Assembly: GCA_016871615.1 (NCBI GenBank)
Contig: VHCX01000030.1
Location: 1-38,453, forward strand
Length of the DNA stretch: 38,453 nucleotides
Reading direction: 5' to 3'
Source of the DNA: Verrucomicrobiota bacterium
GTDB lineage: Bacteria; Verrucomicrobiota; Verrucomicrobiia; Limisphaerales; UBA9464
Shown piece by piece: positions 18,351 through 26,326 of this stretch (positions within the stretch are counted from its first letter, which is position 1; the number at the start of each line of letters is the position of its first letter). The position numbers were made by a program, and so were the translations under genes. The notes beneath the pieces are model-generated. The model was not told where the DNA came from, made no database searches, and saw nothing but the letters and a program-made list of their open reading frames with translations.

Positions 18351-20120
18351 ATGATGAGGCACTCGTTGAGGTGGGCGGTCGGGATGTGGTTGGCGCTCGC
18401 GCCCGCCGTGGGCCTCGGCGCGGAATCGGCGTCGGATTTGGCGCTTCGGGCCTTCTACCAGCGGCGCCTCGACGCCTCGTTCCGACTGGAGCCGACGACG
18501 GCCACGCTGTTGGGAGACCACCGCTTCGATGACCAGTTGGAGGATGTCTCGAAGGCCTCCCGGGCGCGATGGGTGGCGGAGACTCGGGCCACGCTCCAGG
18601 CGCTGCCCAAGGAGGTGGAGTATCGCGCGCTCAGTCGCGATGGGCAGATCGACTTCGAGATCCTCCGCCACGACCTCCAGGCCTCGCTCTGGCTGAGAGA
18701 GAACACGCGGCCCTTCGAGGAGGATCCCCGGGTGTACGGCAGCTATGTGAGCGACAGCGTCTATTCGCTGCTCGCCCAGTCGACGCGGCCCAAGGAGGAG
18801 AACCTCCGGAACGCCATCGCGCGCATGCGGAAGATCCCCGCCATCCTGGACGAGGCGGAGCGGACCCTGCGCCATCCACCACGGTCCATCCTCGAGACGG
18901 CGATCCGCCAGAACAAGGGGGCGACCGCGTTCTACGAGTCCGAGATCTTCGAGCTGGCCGGCCAGACGCCGCAGCGGGCCGAACTCCAGGCGGCGGCCGC
19001 ACCCGTGGCGGCCCGGTTGAAACGGTATCAGGAGTTCCTGGAGAAGGAGCTCCTGCTCCGGGCCACGGGCCAATGGCGGTTGGGGCGGAAGCGATTCGCC
19101 CAGAAACTCGAGTGGGTGCTCGATGCCGGGGTCGGCGCCGACCAGGTGCTGGCCGACGCCGAGTCGGAATTCGCCCGGGTGAACGGCGAGCTGCGGGTCA
19201 TCTCCCGTCAGTTGTGGAGCCGCTACTTCCCGCGCCAGCCGCTGCCGCCCGACGATGACGACGGGCGCCGCCAGTTGGTGGCCCGGGTCATCCAGGCCGT
19301 GAGCCAGGAACACGGGGCCGCCGAAGCCCTGGTCTCCGACGCGCGTGCGTCGGTCGATCGCATCAAGGCCTTCATCCGCGAACGGGACATCCTGCGGTTG
19401 CCCGAACCGGACCGCTGCCAGGTCATCGAGATGCCCGAGTTCAAGCGGGGCAACTCGCTGGCCTACATGGAGTCGGCGCCGCCGATGGATCCGGCCTCCG
19501 TGAGCTTCTATGCGGTCAGCCCGCCCCCGGCGGATTGGGGAGCCGACCGGGTGCGCAGCTTCCTCGAGGAATACAACCAGCACATGCTCCAGATCCTGAC
19601 GATCCACGAGGCCTATCCGGGTCACTACGTGCAGTTGGAGTATGCCAACCGATCCACCTCGCCCATCCGACGGGTGATCCAGTCGGGCACCTTCGTCGAG
19701 GGGTGGGCCGTGTACACCGAGCAGATGATGCTCGACCAGGGCTATGCCGACGGGGATCTGCGGGTCCGGTTGATGCAGCTCAAATTCTACCTGCGGGCGG
19801 TGGTGAATGCCATCCTCGACCACCGGTTGCACTGCACCCGCATGACCGACGACCAGGCCATGAAGCTCATGGTCGAGGGCGCCTTCCAGTCGGAGGGCGA
19901 GGCCCGCCTGAAGCTGATCCGTGCCAAGCAGAGCAGCACCCAGCTCAGCACCTATTTCGTCGGCCGCATGGCCCATCACCGCCTGCGGCAGGAGATCGAG
20001 CGGGAACTCGGCGAGCACTTCGAACTGGGCCGCTACCACGAGGCCGTGATCTCCCATGGTTCGGTGCCGCCCAAATACCTGCCGGAACTGGTACGGGCCC
20101 GATTGAAGGAGGCGCGTTGA
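18351..20120 (+). CDS. DUF885 family metallopeptidase-like protein, exported
   Basis: A 589-residue protein. Residues 1-24 look like a signal peptide (SLRWAVGMWLALAPAVGLGA). The body matches the DUF885 family: LRAFYQRRLDASFRLEPTTATLLGDHRFDDQLED near the start and the zinc motif HEAYPGHY (His419, Glu420, His424) in the C-terminal half, followed by EGWAVYTEQMMLDQG, which supplies the third ligand. Family members act as peptidases or amidases outside the cytoplasm; the substrate here is unknown. M at 18351 or 18354 gives the best signal; an earlier in-frame ATG at 18309 adds an Arg-rich stretch. There is no obvious partner gene nearby. Confidence 0.88.
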   Translation: MMRHSLRWAVGMWLALAPAVGLGAESASDLALRAFYQRRLDASFRLEPTTATLLGDHRFDDQLEDVSKASRARWVAETRATLQALPKEVEYRALSRDGQIDFEILRHDLQASLWLRENTRPFEEDPRVYGSYVSDSVYSLLAQSTRPKEENLRNAIARMRKIPAILDEAERTLRHPPRSILETAIRQNKGATAFYESEIFELAGQTPQRAELQAAAAPVAARLKRYQEFLEKELLLRATGQWRLGRKRFAQKLEWVLDAGVGADQVLADAESEFARVNGELRVISRQLWSRYFPRQPLPPDDDDGRRQLVARVIQAVSQEHGAAEALVSDARASVDRIKAFIRERDILRLPEPDRCQVIEMPEFKRGNSLAYMESAPPMDPASVSFYAVSPPPADWGADRVRSFLEEYNQHMLQILTIHEAYPGHYVQLEYANRSTSPIRRVIQSGTFVEGWAVYTEQMMLDQGYADGDLRVRLMQLKFYLRAVVNAILDHRLHCTRMTDDQAMKLMVEGAFQSEGEARLKLIRAKQSSTQLSTYFVGRMAHHRLRQEIERELGEHFELGRYHEAVISHGSVPPKYLPELVRARLKEAR

Positions 20121-20182
20121 GGCCCGGGGCTTCGCATCGGTCGTGACGATCCCCGATGCGTCGGCCGGTCCGTTTGCGGCCC

Positions 20183-20575
20183 TCAGCGGAGCAGCAGGGC
20201 CACCCGGGAGTGCGCGAACACCACGTCGGGGTCGCGTTGCAGGGCCTCGAAATAGCTGCGTGGAAACCCGTGGCCCTCTTCGGAGGCCACGAGCATCTGG
20301 CGAACCTGCTGGAGCAGGTGGGAGGCCTCGTCCGGGGTGGGCGGGATGCGGCGGTCCAGGGTCTCGTCGAGGGTGACGATCAGGCGCGAGAGCGGTTGCA
20401 GCCAGGCGAACCACGGGTCGCCCGAGAGCAGGCGCAGGAAGTGGTGGGGCGAGGCGATCGGTCCTACCGTGGCCTCGTAGCCGACGCGCTCGGAGTCCAG
20501 CAGGGCCTTGTGCAGGTCCAACAGGGCCTGGCGGAGATTCCGCAGGCGGGGGGCGGCATCGGACGACGGTGTCAC
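20183..20575 (-). CDS. Conserved small helical protein
   Basis: A 130-residue, mainly helical protein (LRNLRQALLDLHKALLDSERV, GPIASPHHFLRLLSGDPWFAWLQPLSRLIVTLDETLD, GFPRSYFEALQRDPDVVFAHSRV). The string of conserved residues (SPHHFL, DPWFAWL, LSRLIV, RDPDVV) is one I associate with a widespread uncharacterised family, but I cannot name it or give a function. No ATG precedes the homologous region in this frame; GTG at 20575 fits best. It is the last of three minus-strand genes after the HD protein and the copper ATPase, with a gap of 119 bases. Confidence 0.65.
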   Translation of the reverse strand: MTPSSDAAPRLRNLRQALLDLHKALLDSERVGYEATVGPIASPHHFLRLLSGDPWFAWLQPLSRLIVTLDETLDRRIPPTPDEASHLLQQVRQMLVASEEGHGFPRSYFEALQRDPDVVFAHSRVALLLR

Positions 20576-20694
20576 GGTCGCGGAGAATCCGCCGGAACCG
20601 GGCCCGAGGCAAATCCCGGCCAACAGGGGGGCCGACCGGAGTCCGGGAGTCCGCCAGCGGGCTCCGGTCCCGGGGGATTCCGTCCGGGAGCCGT

Positions 20695-23544
20695 TCACCG
20701 GACCCGGCGGCGCATGGCCTCCAGCACGCCGCAGGTGAAGAGCATCCCGGCCATCATGCCGGCGGTCATTCCGGCGTAGGCGATGAGGAACTGGCCTGGA
20801 TGCCCAGGGCCGGCCCAGCGCAGCGCACGGGTCGCTCCCCAGTCCATGCCGCCCGCCATTGAGAGGGCCAGGGCCGCCCCGACGGCCAGTCGGGCCCGGT
20901 GGCCGGGCCATGCCAGGATGGCGTTGCGCATGAAGGGCAGGCCGGCGGCCACCATGGCGAGGGTCATCCAGGGGACCCCGGCGCCGAAGCCGAAGAATCG
21001 GTGGCCCGAGCAGCAGAGGCACACCCCCTCGCGCATCACCGGCCCGAACCCGGCGTCGGCCCACCAGCCCACCAGCATGGCGAGATTCGCCGGACCCAGC
21101 ATGCCCCAGACCATCGGGCCCCACCGGGTCGAGGGGTTGGGTGCGGGCAAGGACGGTCCGGGGCGGCGCCGGTCTCCAGTCGGGTCCGGGGACGCCACCC
21201 GGGTCGATGCCCAGGCCCCGAGCAGTCCGATGCCGCCCACCGTCACCGACGCTCCCGGGCCCAGGCCTCCGAGGCCTACGAGCCACGGCACCTGGAGCAC
21301 GAAGCCGGCGGGGACGATCGAGGCGATCGCGGTCCGCATGCGATCCCTGCGTCGCGGGGCCGCTCGGCCATCGTCCGGCGCGTCGAGGCCGGCGTCGACC
21401 CGCGGTGGTTCCTCCGCATGGCAGGATCCTCCGCGCCAGGCCCGCCACGCCACGACGGCGCTGCTGCCCCCCATCAGCAGGGCGGCGACCACCGGATGGA
21501 GGTGGCCGGTCGCGGCCAGCGCCATGCCCAGGCCGTTGTAGGCCACGGCGAAGCGCAGGTTGGCCTGGATGGAGTCGCGCACCCGGCGTGCCACGGACAC
21601 GGCCTTCGGGATCTGCCGCAGGTCGTCCCCGCACAGCACGACCTCGGCGCTGGCCGACGCCAGCGGGGCGCCCTCGAGCAACCCGATGCCGACGTGCGCC
21701 TCCGCCAGCGCGGCCGCATCGTTGATGCCGTCGCCGACGAAGAGCACCCGATGACCCGCCGCCTGCCAGCGACGCACCTGCCCGGCCTTGTCGAGAGGTC
21801 CTAGGCCCCCGTCTAGCTGTCGCCCGCCGTCGTCGTCCGCCTGGTCGGCGAGGCTCAGGACCCCGGCGAGCGTTTCCCGGACTCGGTCGATGCGATCGCC
21901 CGACAACACCCGCGCGGACACGCCCATCCGCTCGAGGTCCTCGAGGGTCGCCGCCACAGAGGATCGGAGCCGCTCCCGGATCAGCCCCACCGCCACCGGG
22001 GAACCATTCTCCGAGGCCCAGACGCGGCTTCCGGGACCCTGCAGCCGCTCCTCCAGGCCGGGATCGGCCCCGGACTGCCAGGCCCAGTCCCTCCGGCCGA
22101 TCCGCACGGTCCTCGGCGGCCCGGATCCGATGGTGACGCTGGCCTGGATCCCCTGGCCCGGCACCACCTGGAAGGCCTCCACGCGCCGCGGGCCGAGCTC
22201 CGGGTCGCCCCCGGTCAGCCGCCCCTGGAAGGCCCTGGCGATGGGGTGGTGGCTGCGCTCCTGGACCGCCGCGAGGATCGCCAGCCATCGGTGGCGGTCG
22301 GCCGCGTCGCCCCGGGTCACGAGGTCCACCAGGCTCAGGCGGGATTCGGTGAGGGTGCCGGTCTTGTCGAAGGCGGCGAGGGTGACCGAGGCCAGGCGCT
22401 CCAGGGCGCGGGCGTCCCGGACCACGAGGCCGCGGGCCGCGAGGGTGGCCATGCCCTGCCACAGGCCCAGGGGCGTCGCCAGGCCCAGCGCGCACGGGCA
22501 GGCCACCAGCAGCACCGACAGTCCGTTGAAGAGGCCGCCCGCCCAGTCGCCCCGCAGACCGGCCCAGAGGAAGGCGCCCACGGCCGTGGCGATCACCACG
22601 GGCAGGAAGAGCCGGGCCAACCGGTCGGCCTGCGCCTGCGCCTGGCTGGTCCCCAGGGTCGCCCGGGCCTCGTTCACGCGGCGGATGAGCGCGTCGAGGC
22701 CGCGGGTCTGGCCGGAGCCGCCGCTGCGCACCACCAACTCGGCGTCCACGCTGAAGCCCCCGGCCATCACCGCATCACCCACCCGCCGGACCACCGGCTC
22801 GGGTTCACCGGTGAGCGGGGTCTCGCGCACGAAGCCCTCGCCCCGGACCACCACGCCGTCGACCGGGATGGGCTCCCCGGGAAGGACCCGCACCAGGTCG
22901 CCGGCGACGATCTCCTGCACGGGCACGCGACCCTCCGGCGGTCCGATGCGCAGGGCGGTCGAGAACGTCTCGTCGAGCCGTCGCGTCTCCGCCAGCGCCT
23001 GTTCCCGGGCCCGGGCCGTCAGGGCCTTTCCGGCGCTGTACACCGTGAGCAGGACCGCCACGACCTCGTAGTAGACCGGCCCCGAGCCCCGCAGGGTCGA
23101 CTGGAGGGAGGCCCCGAAGGCCCCGAGGACGCTCGAAAGGAAGAGCAGCTCGAGCCCGAGGGTCCGGCGGCAGGCGCAGTCCCAGGCGGCCCGCAGCAGC
23201 GGGGGGCCCAGCAGCCCGAGCACCCCGAGCGTCAGGGCGACGAGAATCCCGTGCAGGGCGTGACGCACGATCCCATCGGGCTCCGACAGGTTGAGGGCGA
23301 ACCCGAGCAGCATGGCTTGGCTGGCGGCCACCGCGCCGAGCACGATCCGGAAAAGACCCCGGCCCCGGGCGGGGGTGTCGGCCCCGTCGGCGGGATCCAT
23401 CGGGGGGCGCTCGCCCAGCAGGCGGCAGCCGTAGCAGCAGAAGCGGCGGTCCACCCCGGGATCCCCGGCGTCGGAACCCGGGGGCAGGGGACCCTGGCAG
23501 TGGGCGCAAAGGTCCTGCCGCTGCGGGGTCCGGGGGGCGGTCAT
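20695..23544 (-). CDS. Cu(I)-type P1B ATPase with extra C-terminal membrane domain
   Basis: A 949-residue inner-membrane pump; CcoI/FixI and CopA-type enzymes usually have 700-850. Residues 13-40 are a cysteine-rich cation-ATPase N-terminal domain (CAHC, CCYGC), of the kind found in CcoI-type pumps; there is no classical HMA domain. The pump core is complete: TGEP (245-248), metal site CPC (349-351), phosphorylated Asp393 in DKTGTLTE, His433 in SHHPIA, GDGINDAAAL (605-613), YN (669-670) and MGGSS (691-695), the Cu(I) signature of the P1B-1 group. After 700 come about 240 more residues with five or six predicted membrane segments, two Cys pairs (CLCC) and a Met-rich stretch (GMTAGMMAGMLF). Start at ATG 23544, 18 bases after the HD gene. 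Confidence 0.9.
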   Translation of the reverse strand: MTAPRTPQRQDLCAHCQGPLPPGSDAGDPGVDRRFCCYGCRLLGERPPMDPADGADTPARGRGLFRIVLGAVAASQAMLLGFALNLSEPDGIVRHALHGILVALTLGVLGLLGPPLLRAAWDCACRRTLGLELLFLSSVLGAFGASLQSTLRGSGPVYYEVVAVLLTVYSAGKALTARAREQALAETRRLDETFSTALRIGPPEGRVPVQEIVAGDLVRVLPGEPIPVDGVVVRGEGFVRETPLTGEPEPVVRRVGDAVMAGGFSVDAELVVRSGGSGQTRGLDALIRRVNEARATLGTSQAQAQADRLARLFLPVVIATAVGAFLWAGLRGDWAGGLFNGLSVLLVACPCALGLATPLGLWQGMATLAARGLVVRDARALERLASVTLAAFDKTGTLTESRLSLVDLVTRGDAADRHRWLAILAAVQERSHHPIARAFQGRLTGGDPELGPRRVEAFQVVPGQGIQASVTIGSGPPRTVRIGRRDWAWQSGADPGLEERLQGPGSRVWASENGSPVAVGLIRERLRSSVAATLEDLERMGVSARVLSGDRIDRVRETLAGVLSLADQADDDGGRQLDGGLGPLDKAGQVRRWQAAGHRVLFVGDGINDAAALAEAHVGIGLLEGAPLASASAEVVLCGDDLRQIPKAVSVARRVRDSIQANLRFAVAYNGLGMALAATGHLHPVVAALLMGGSSAVVAWRAWRGGSCHAEEPPRVDAGLDAPDDGRAAPRRRDRMRTAIASIVPAGFVLQVPWLVGLGGLGPGASVTVGGIGLLGAWASTRVASPDPTGDRRRPGPSLPAPNPSTRWGPMVWGMLGPANLAMLVGWWADAGFGPVMREGVCLCCSGHRFFGFGAGVPWMTLAMVAAGLPFMRNAILAWPGHRARLAVGAALALSMAGGMDWGATRALRWAGPGHPGQFLIAYAGMTAGMMAGMLFTCGVLEAMRRRVR

Positions 23545-23562
23545 GGCAGGCGGGAGCGGTGG

Positions 23563-24183
23563 CTATGGCGTCGCATCGGCGGGGCGCACGGGATGGAAGG
23601 TCAACGGCCCCGGCAGCAGCCGCCGCAGCAGGTCCGACTTCCGATCCGCGGCGGCAAGTTCCTCGTCGATGGTGCCACGCGCGACCACCTGGAGTTCGAT
23701 GCTCCCGCCTGCGGGGCGGGCCGAGACCGAGTCCACCGCCCGGAGATGGCGTCGATCCAGCCCATCGGCCGTCCGCAGGCAGGCGGCCATCCAGGCGACT
23801 CTGGCCTGGTCGCCCGCCGGCAGGCCCTGGAGGTCTTCGTGGTCCGGGTCGGGCAGGGCCTTGCGATGGTACCGGGCCACGGCCGCCACGCAGCGCACCT
23901 CGACGGGACTCAGCGACTCCCAGGTCGATTCCCGTATCATCCGCGCCGAGGCCTTGTGATGGCCCTTGCCGTCCGGCCCGCTGACCGACCAACCGATGTC
24001 GTGGAGCAGGGCGGCGCATTCGAGGAGTCCGCGTTCGTGCGCTCCCTGCCCATGGATGGGTCGAAGCGCGTCGTGCAGCTCCAGCGCCAGCCGGGCCACC
24101 TGGCGTGGGTGTTCGGGCTCCCGCTCGTGGCGGGCCAGGAGCGTCTCGGTCTCCTGCTGCAATGGCGTGGTGCTGCGGTTCAT
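23563..24183 (-). CDS. HD-domain phosphohydrolase-like protein (Ppx/GppA C-terminal type)
   Basis: A 206-residue protein. It is essentially the HD domain found at the end of Ppx/GppA phosphatases, standing alone. Candidate metal ligands are His25, the His61-Asp62 pair (ALLHDIG), His75/His76 (GKGHHKASA) and Asp140 (RTADGLDRRH); VARYHRKALPDPDHEDL also matches Ppx/GppA. The substrate is unknown; nucleotides or polyphosphate-related compounds are plausible. The ATG at 24183 is chosen because the residues before it are an Arg/Pro-rich, non-homologous stretch. The copper-ATPase gene starts 18 bases downstream, so the genes are probably one operon. Confidence 0.82.
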   Translation of the reverse strand: MNRSTTPLQQETETLLARHEREPEHPRQVARLALELHDALRPIHGQGAHERGLLECAALLHDIGWSVSGPDGKGHHKASARMIRESTWESLSPVEVRCVAAVARYHRKALPDPDHEDLQGLPAGDQARVAWMAACLRTADGLDRRHLRAVDSVSARPAGGSIELQVVARGTIDEELAAADRKSDLLRRLLPGPLTFHPVRPADATP

Positions 24184-24359
24184 GCCCGGAGACCCCGATG
24201 GAATCGCACCCGGACCAGGTTGTCTGCCCCGGAATGAGGGGCCGGATGAGGGCCGCTTCGACGGGCCCGGACCGGGGCGGGTCGACCGCGCTGGGGATCG
24301 TGGAATTGGCGGATTTTGCGCTTCCGCCCGCACCGGACCACCGCGACCCTCGAGGCCCC

Positions 24360-24740
24360 ATGGAGACACCCGACCAGTGGCGCGAACTCTTCCGCATGCA
24401 GAAGGCCCTCAACGCCCGCATCGGCGTCCACACCGACGCGATGACCGAGGCCGAGAAGACCCAGTGGATCCTCAACTACACCAGGGCCCTCTCCCAGGAA
24501 CTGGCCGAATTGACCGACAGCGTGCCCTGGAAGTGGTGGGCCAAGTACCAGAAGTTCGACGAGCAGAATGCCCGGGTCGAGGTGGTGGATTGCCTGCACT
24601 TCCTCATCAGCATGGCCCAGGTGCTCGGCATGAGCGCCGACGACGTGTTCGCCGCCTACGTCAAGAAGAACGAGGTGAACCTCAAGCGGCAGGACTCCGG
24701 CTACCAGGCCAAGGACGCCGACGATTCGCGCCACATCTGA
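24360..24740 (+). CDS. Dimeric dUTPase/MazG-like all-alpha NTP pyrophosphatase
   Basis: A 126-residue protein with the helical fold of dimeric dUTPase-type enzymes. The first metal helix is QELAELTDSVPWKWW (Glu pair), and the second is ARVEVVDCLHFLISMAQ, with Glu/Asp spacing as in the family. The end, AAYVKKNEVNLKRQDSGY and KDADDSRHI, is highly characteristic. It would hydrolyse dUTP or another non-canonical NTP to the monophosphate and pyrophosphate, keeping the pool clean. It is divergent from the HD gene. The ATG at 24360 starts the conserved sequence. Confidence 0.85.
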   Translation: METPDQWRELFRMQKALNARIGVHTDAMTEAEKTQWILNYTRALSQELAELTDSVPWKWWAKYQKFDEQNARVEVVDCLHFLISMAQVLGMSADDVFAAYVKKNEVNLKRQDSGYQAKDADDSRHI

Positions 24741-24779
24741 TCGGGTCGGCGGGAGTGGTTCCGATGCCGCCGTGACGCG

Positions 24780-24796
24780 TCCCACCGAGGGTGGGA
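24780..24796 (+). terminator. Short perfect hairpin downstream of the dUTPase-like gene
   Basis: TCCCACC and GGTGGGA form a perfect 7-bp stem around a 3-base loop, 40 bases past the stop. There is no T tract, so termination is uncertain. The rest of the 229-base gap to hpt shows nothing else. Confidence 0.3.
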
Positions 24797-24969
24797 TGGC
24801 CTCCGCCCAGCGCGGCGGTCGAACTCAATGGCCGGCGAACCCGAGGTCGCATTGGACACCGGGCCTGGGCTGTGGCAGAGACTGCGTGGCGCCCGACCCA
24901 GCGCCGGTCGACGCTCCCCACCTGGAATCGGCCGTCCCGTCCGACCCAACCGAACCCAGGCCCCTTCCC

Positions 24970-25611
24970 ATGCCCCTGTCCAAGCCTCCCCTTGCCGAGA
25001 AGCTCACCCGCCGCATCCCGGCCAGCCAGCGTCCCGACCTGGCGGGCGTGCTCATCCCGGAAGCCGATCTGCAGCGGCGCATCGCCCTGATGGGCCGGGC
25101 CATCGCCCGCGACTACGCCGGCAAGGACGTCCTGGTGGTCTCGCTGCTGAGCGGCACGGTGCTGTTCCTGGCCGACCTCCTGCGCCGGTTGCCCTTCCCG
25201 TTGCGGGTCGATTTCCTCGGTGTCTCGAGCTATGGCCTGGGAACCGAGTCCGGCAACCTCGTGTTCAACAAGGAACTCAAGCTCGACGTCTGCGGGGCCC
25301 ATGTGCTGGTCGTCGACGACATCCTCGACACGGGCAAGACCCTGCGGGCGGTGACCGAGAAGATCTCGGCATTGAAGCCGGCCTCCATCCGCACCTGCGT
25401 GCTGCTGGACAAGAAGGACCGGCGGGTGGGCAGCTTCGAGGCCGACTACGTGGGCTTCCGCATCCCCAACCTGTTCGTCGTGGGCTACGGCCTGGATTTC
25501 GCGGAGCGCTACCGCAACCTGCCCTTCGTGGGGGTGCTCAAGCCCGAGGTGTACGCCCCGAAGCCGGCCCCGAAGCCGGGCCCGGCGTCCGCACGGAAAT
25601 CCGCCGCATGA
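24970..25611 (+). CDS. hpt: Hypoxanthine phosphoribosyltransferase
   Basis: A 213-residue enzyme that converts hypoxanthine or guanine and PRPP to IMP or GMP. LLSGTVLFLADLLRRL is the N-terminal loop, VDFLGVSSYG follows, and the PRPP motif is VLVVDDILDTGKTL with the two acidic residues. LLDKKDRR and YVGFRIPNLFVVGYGLDFAE are the base-binding end. An Ala/Pro/Lys tail of about 20 residues extends beyond the family's normal C-terminus and is coded up to the overlap with moaD. Translationally coupled to moaD through ATGA at 25608, which is an unusual partnership. Confidence 0.95.
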   Translation: MPLSKPPLAEKLTRRIPASQRPDLAGVLIPEADLQRRIALMGRAIARDYAGKDVLVVSLLSGTVLFLADLLRRLPFPLRVDFLGVSSYGLGTESGNLVFNKELKLDVCGAHVLVVDDILDTGKTLRAVTEKISALKPASIRTCVLLDKKDRRVGSFEADYVGFRIPNLFVVGYGLDFAERYRNLPFVGVLKPEVYAPKPAPKPGPASARKSAA

Positions 25612-25853
25612 CCATCCCCGTGACGTTCTGGTCGTATTTCGCCGAGTTGGCCGGCCGTCCCGAGACCTCGGTCGAGCTGCCCCAGGGCGCCACGGTGGGG
25701 GCGTTGCTGGAGCGGGTCTACGTCGACCACCCGGCCCTGGCGGGCCTGAGGCGCTCCACCCTGGTCGCCGTCGGGGTCGAGTACCAGGACGACACCCACG
25801 TGCTGTCGGCGGGCGATCGGGTCTCCCTCTTCCCACCGGTCCAAGGCGGATGA
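25608..25853 (+). CDS. moaD: Molybdopterin synthase small subunit MoaD
   Basis: An 81-residue ubiquitin-like protein that carries sulphur as a C-terminal thiocarboxylate. It ends in the required Gly-Gly (FPPVQGG), after SAGDRVSLFPP, the usual family ending. VTFWSYFAELAGRPETSVELP at the start is typical. The stop overlaps the moaE start by ATGA (25850), and the start overlaps the hpt stop in the same way, so equal production of MoaD and MoaE is likely. Confidence 0.93.
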   Translation: MTIPVTFWSYFAELAGRPETSVELPQGATVGALLERVYVDHPALAGLRRSTLVAVGVEYQDDTHVLSAGDRVSLFPPVQGG

Positions 25854-26326
25854 AACGATCCCTCCTCATCACCACCGACCCGATCGACGAGGCGGCCCTG
25901 ATCGCCGTCCGCAGCCTGTCGGCAGGCATGGGCGCGGTCGTGGCGTTCTCCGGCGTGGTCCGGGGCCGGGAGGGGGATGCGTCCCTTGCCGCCCTCGACT
26001 ACACCTGCTTCGTCCCCATGGCCGAGTACCAGTTCCACCGGCTCTTCGACCGGTTGGCCGGGCGGGGGACGATCGAATCGGTGCGTCTGGTCCACCGGAT
26101 CGGCCGGGTGGCGGTGGGCGAGGCTTCGCTCTGGGTCGAGGTGGTCGCAGCCCATCGCGCCGAGGCCTTCGAGGCCTGCCAGTGGCTCATCGACGAGATG
26201 AAGCGGGTGGTGCCGATCTGGAAGAGGGCCGTGCCGGCGTCGGCCTCCGACGAGCCGTCCGCCCCCGCCGGGCCGGCCCCGGCTCCCGTTCCGTCGACCC
26301 CGTCAGATCCGAACCCAGCGCCCTGA
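25850..26326 (+). CDS. moaE: Molybdopterin synthase catalytic subunit MoaE
   Basis: A 158-residue protein that inserts two sulphurs from MoaD into precursor Z to form molybdopterin. GAVVAFSGVVRGREG, LDYTCFVPMAEYQ, RLVHRIGRVAVGEASLWVEVVA and DEMKRVVPIWKR are all family motifs; Lys118 and Lys125 in the last match the two essential active-site lysines of the family. The final 30 residues are Pro/Ala/Ser-rich and extra. The last 24 bases overlap the end of the convergent oxidoreductase gene. Other moa genes are not in the window. Confidence 0.95.
   Translation: MKRSLLITTDPIDEAALIAVRSLSAGMGAVVAFSGVVRGREGDASLAALDYTCFVPMAEYQFHRLFDRLAGRGTIESVRLVHRIGRVAVGEASLWVEVVAAHRAEAFEACQWLIDEMKRVVPIWKRAVPASASDEPSAPAGPAPAPVPSTPSDPNPAP

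Noticed and set aside
18213-20612. Open minus-strand frame continuing 2.4 kb upstream of the VC0807-type gene
   Set aside because: It is the antisense of the DUF885 gene; homology of the membrane protein begins at 18212.
22246-24237. Plus-strand open frame opposite the copper ATPase and HD gene
   Set aside because: It is the shadow of two clearly recognised minus-strand genes.
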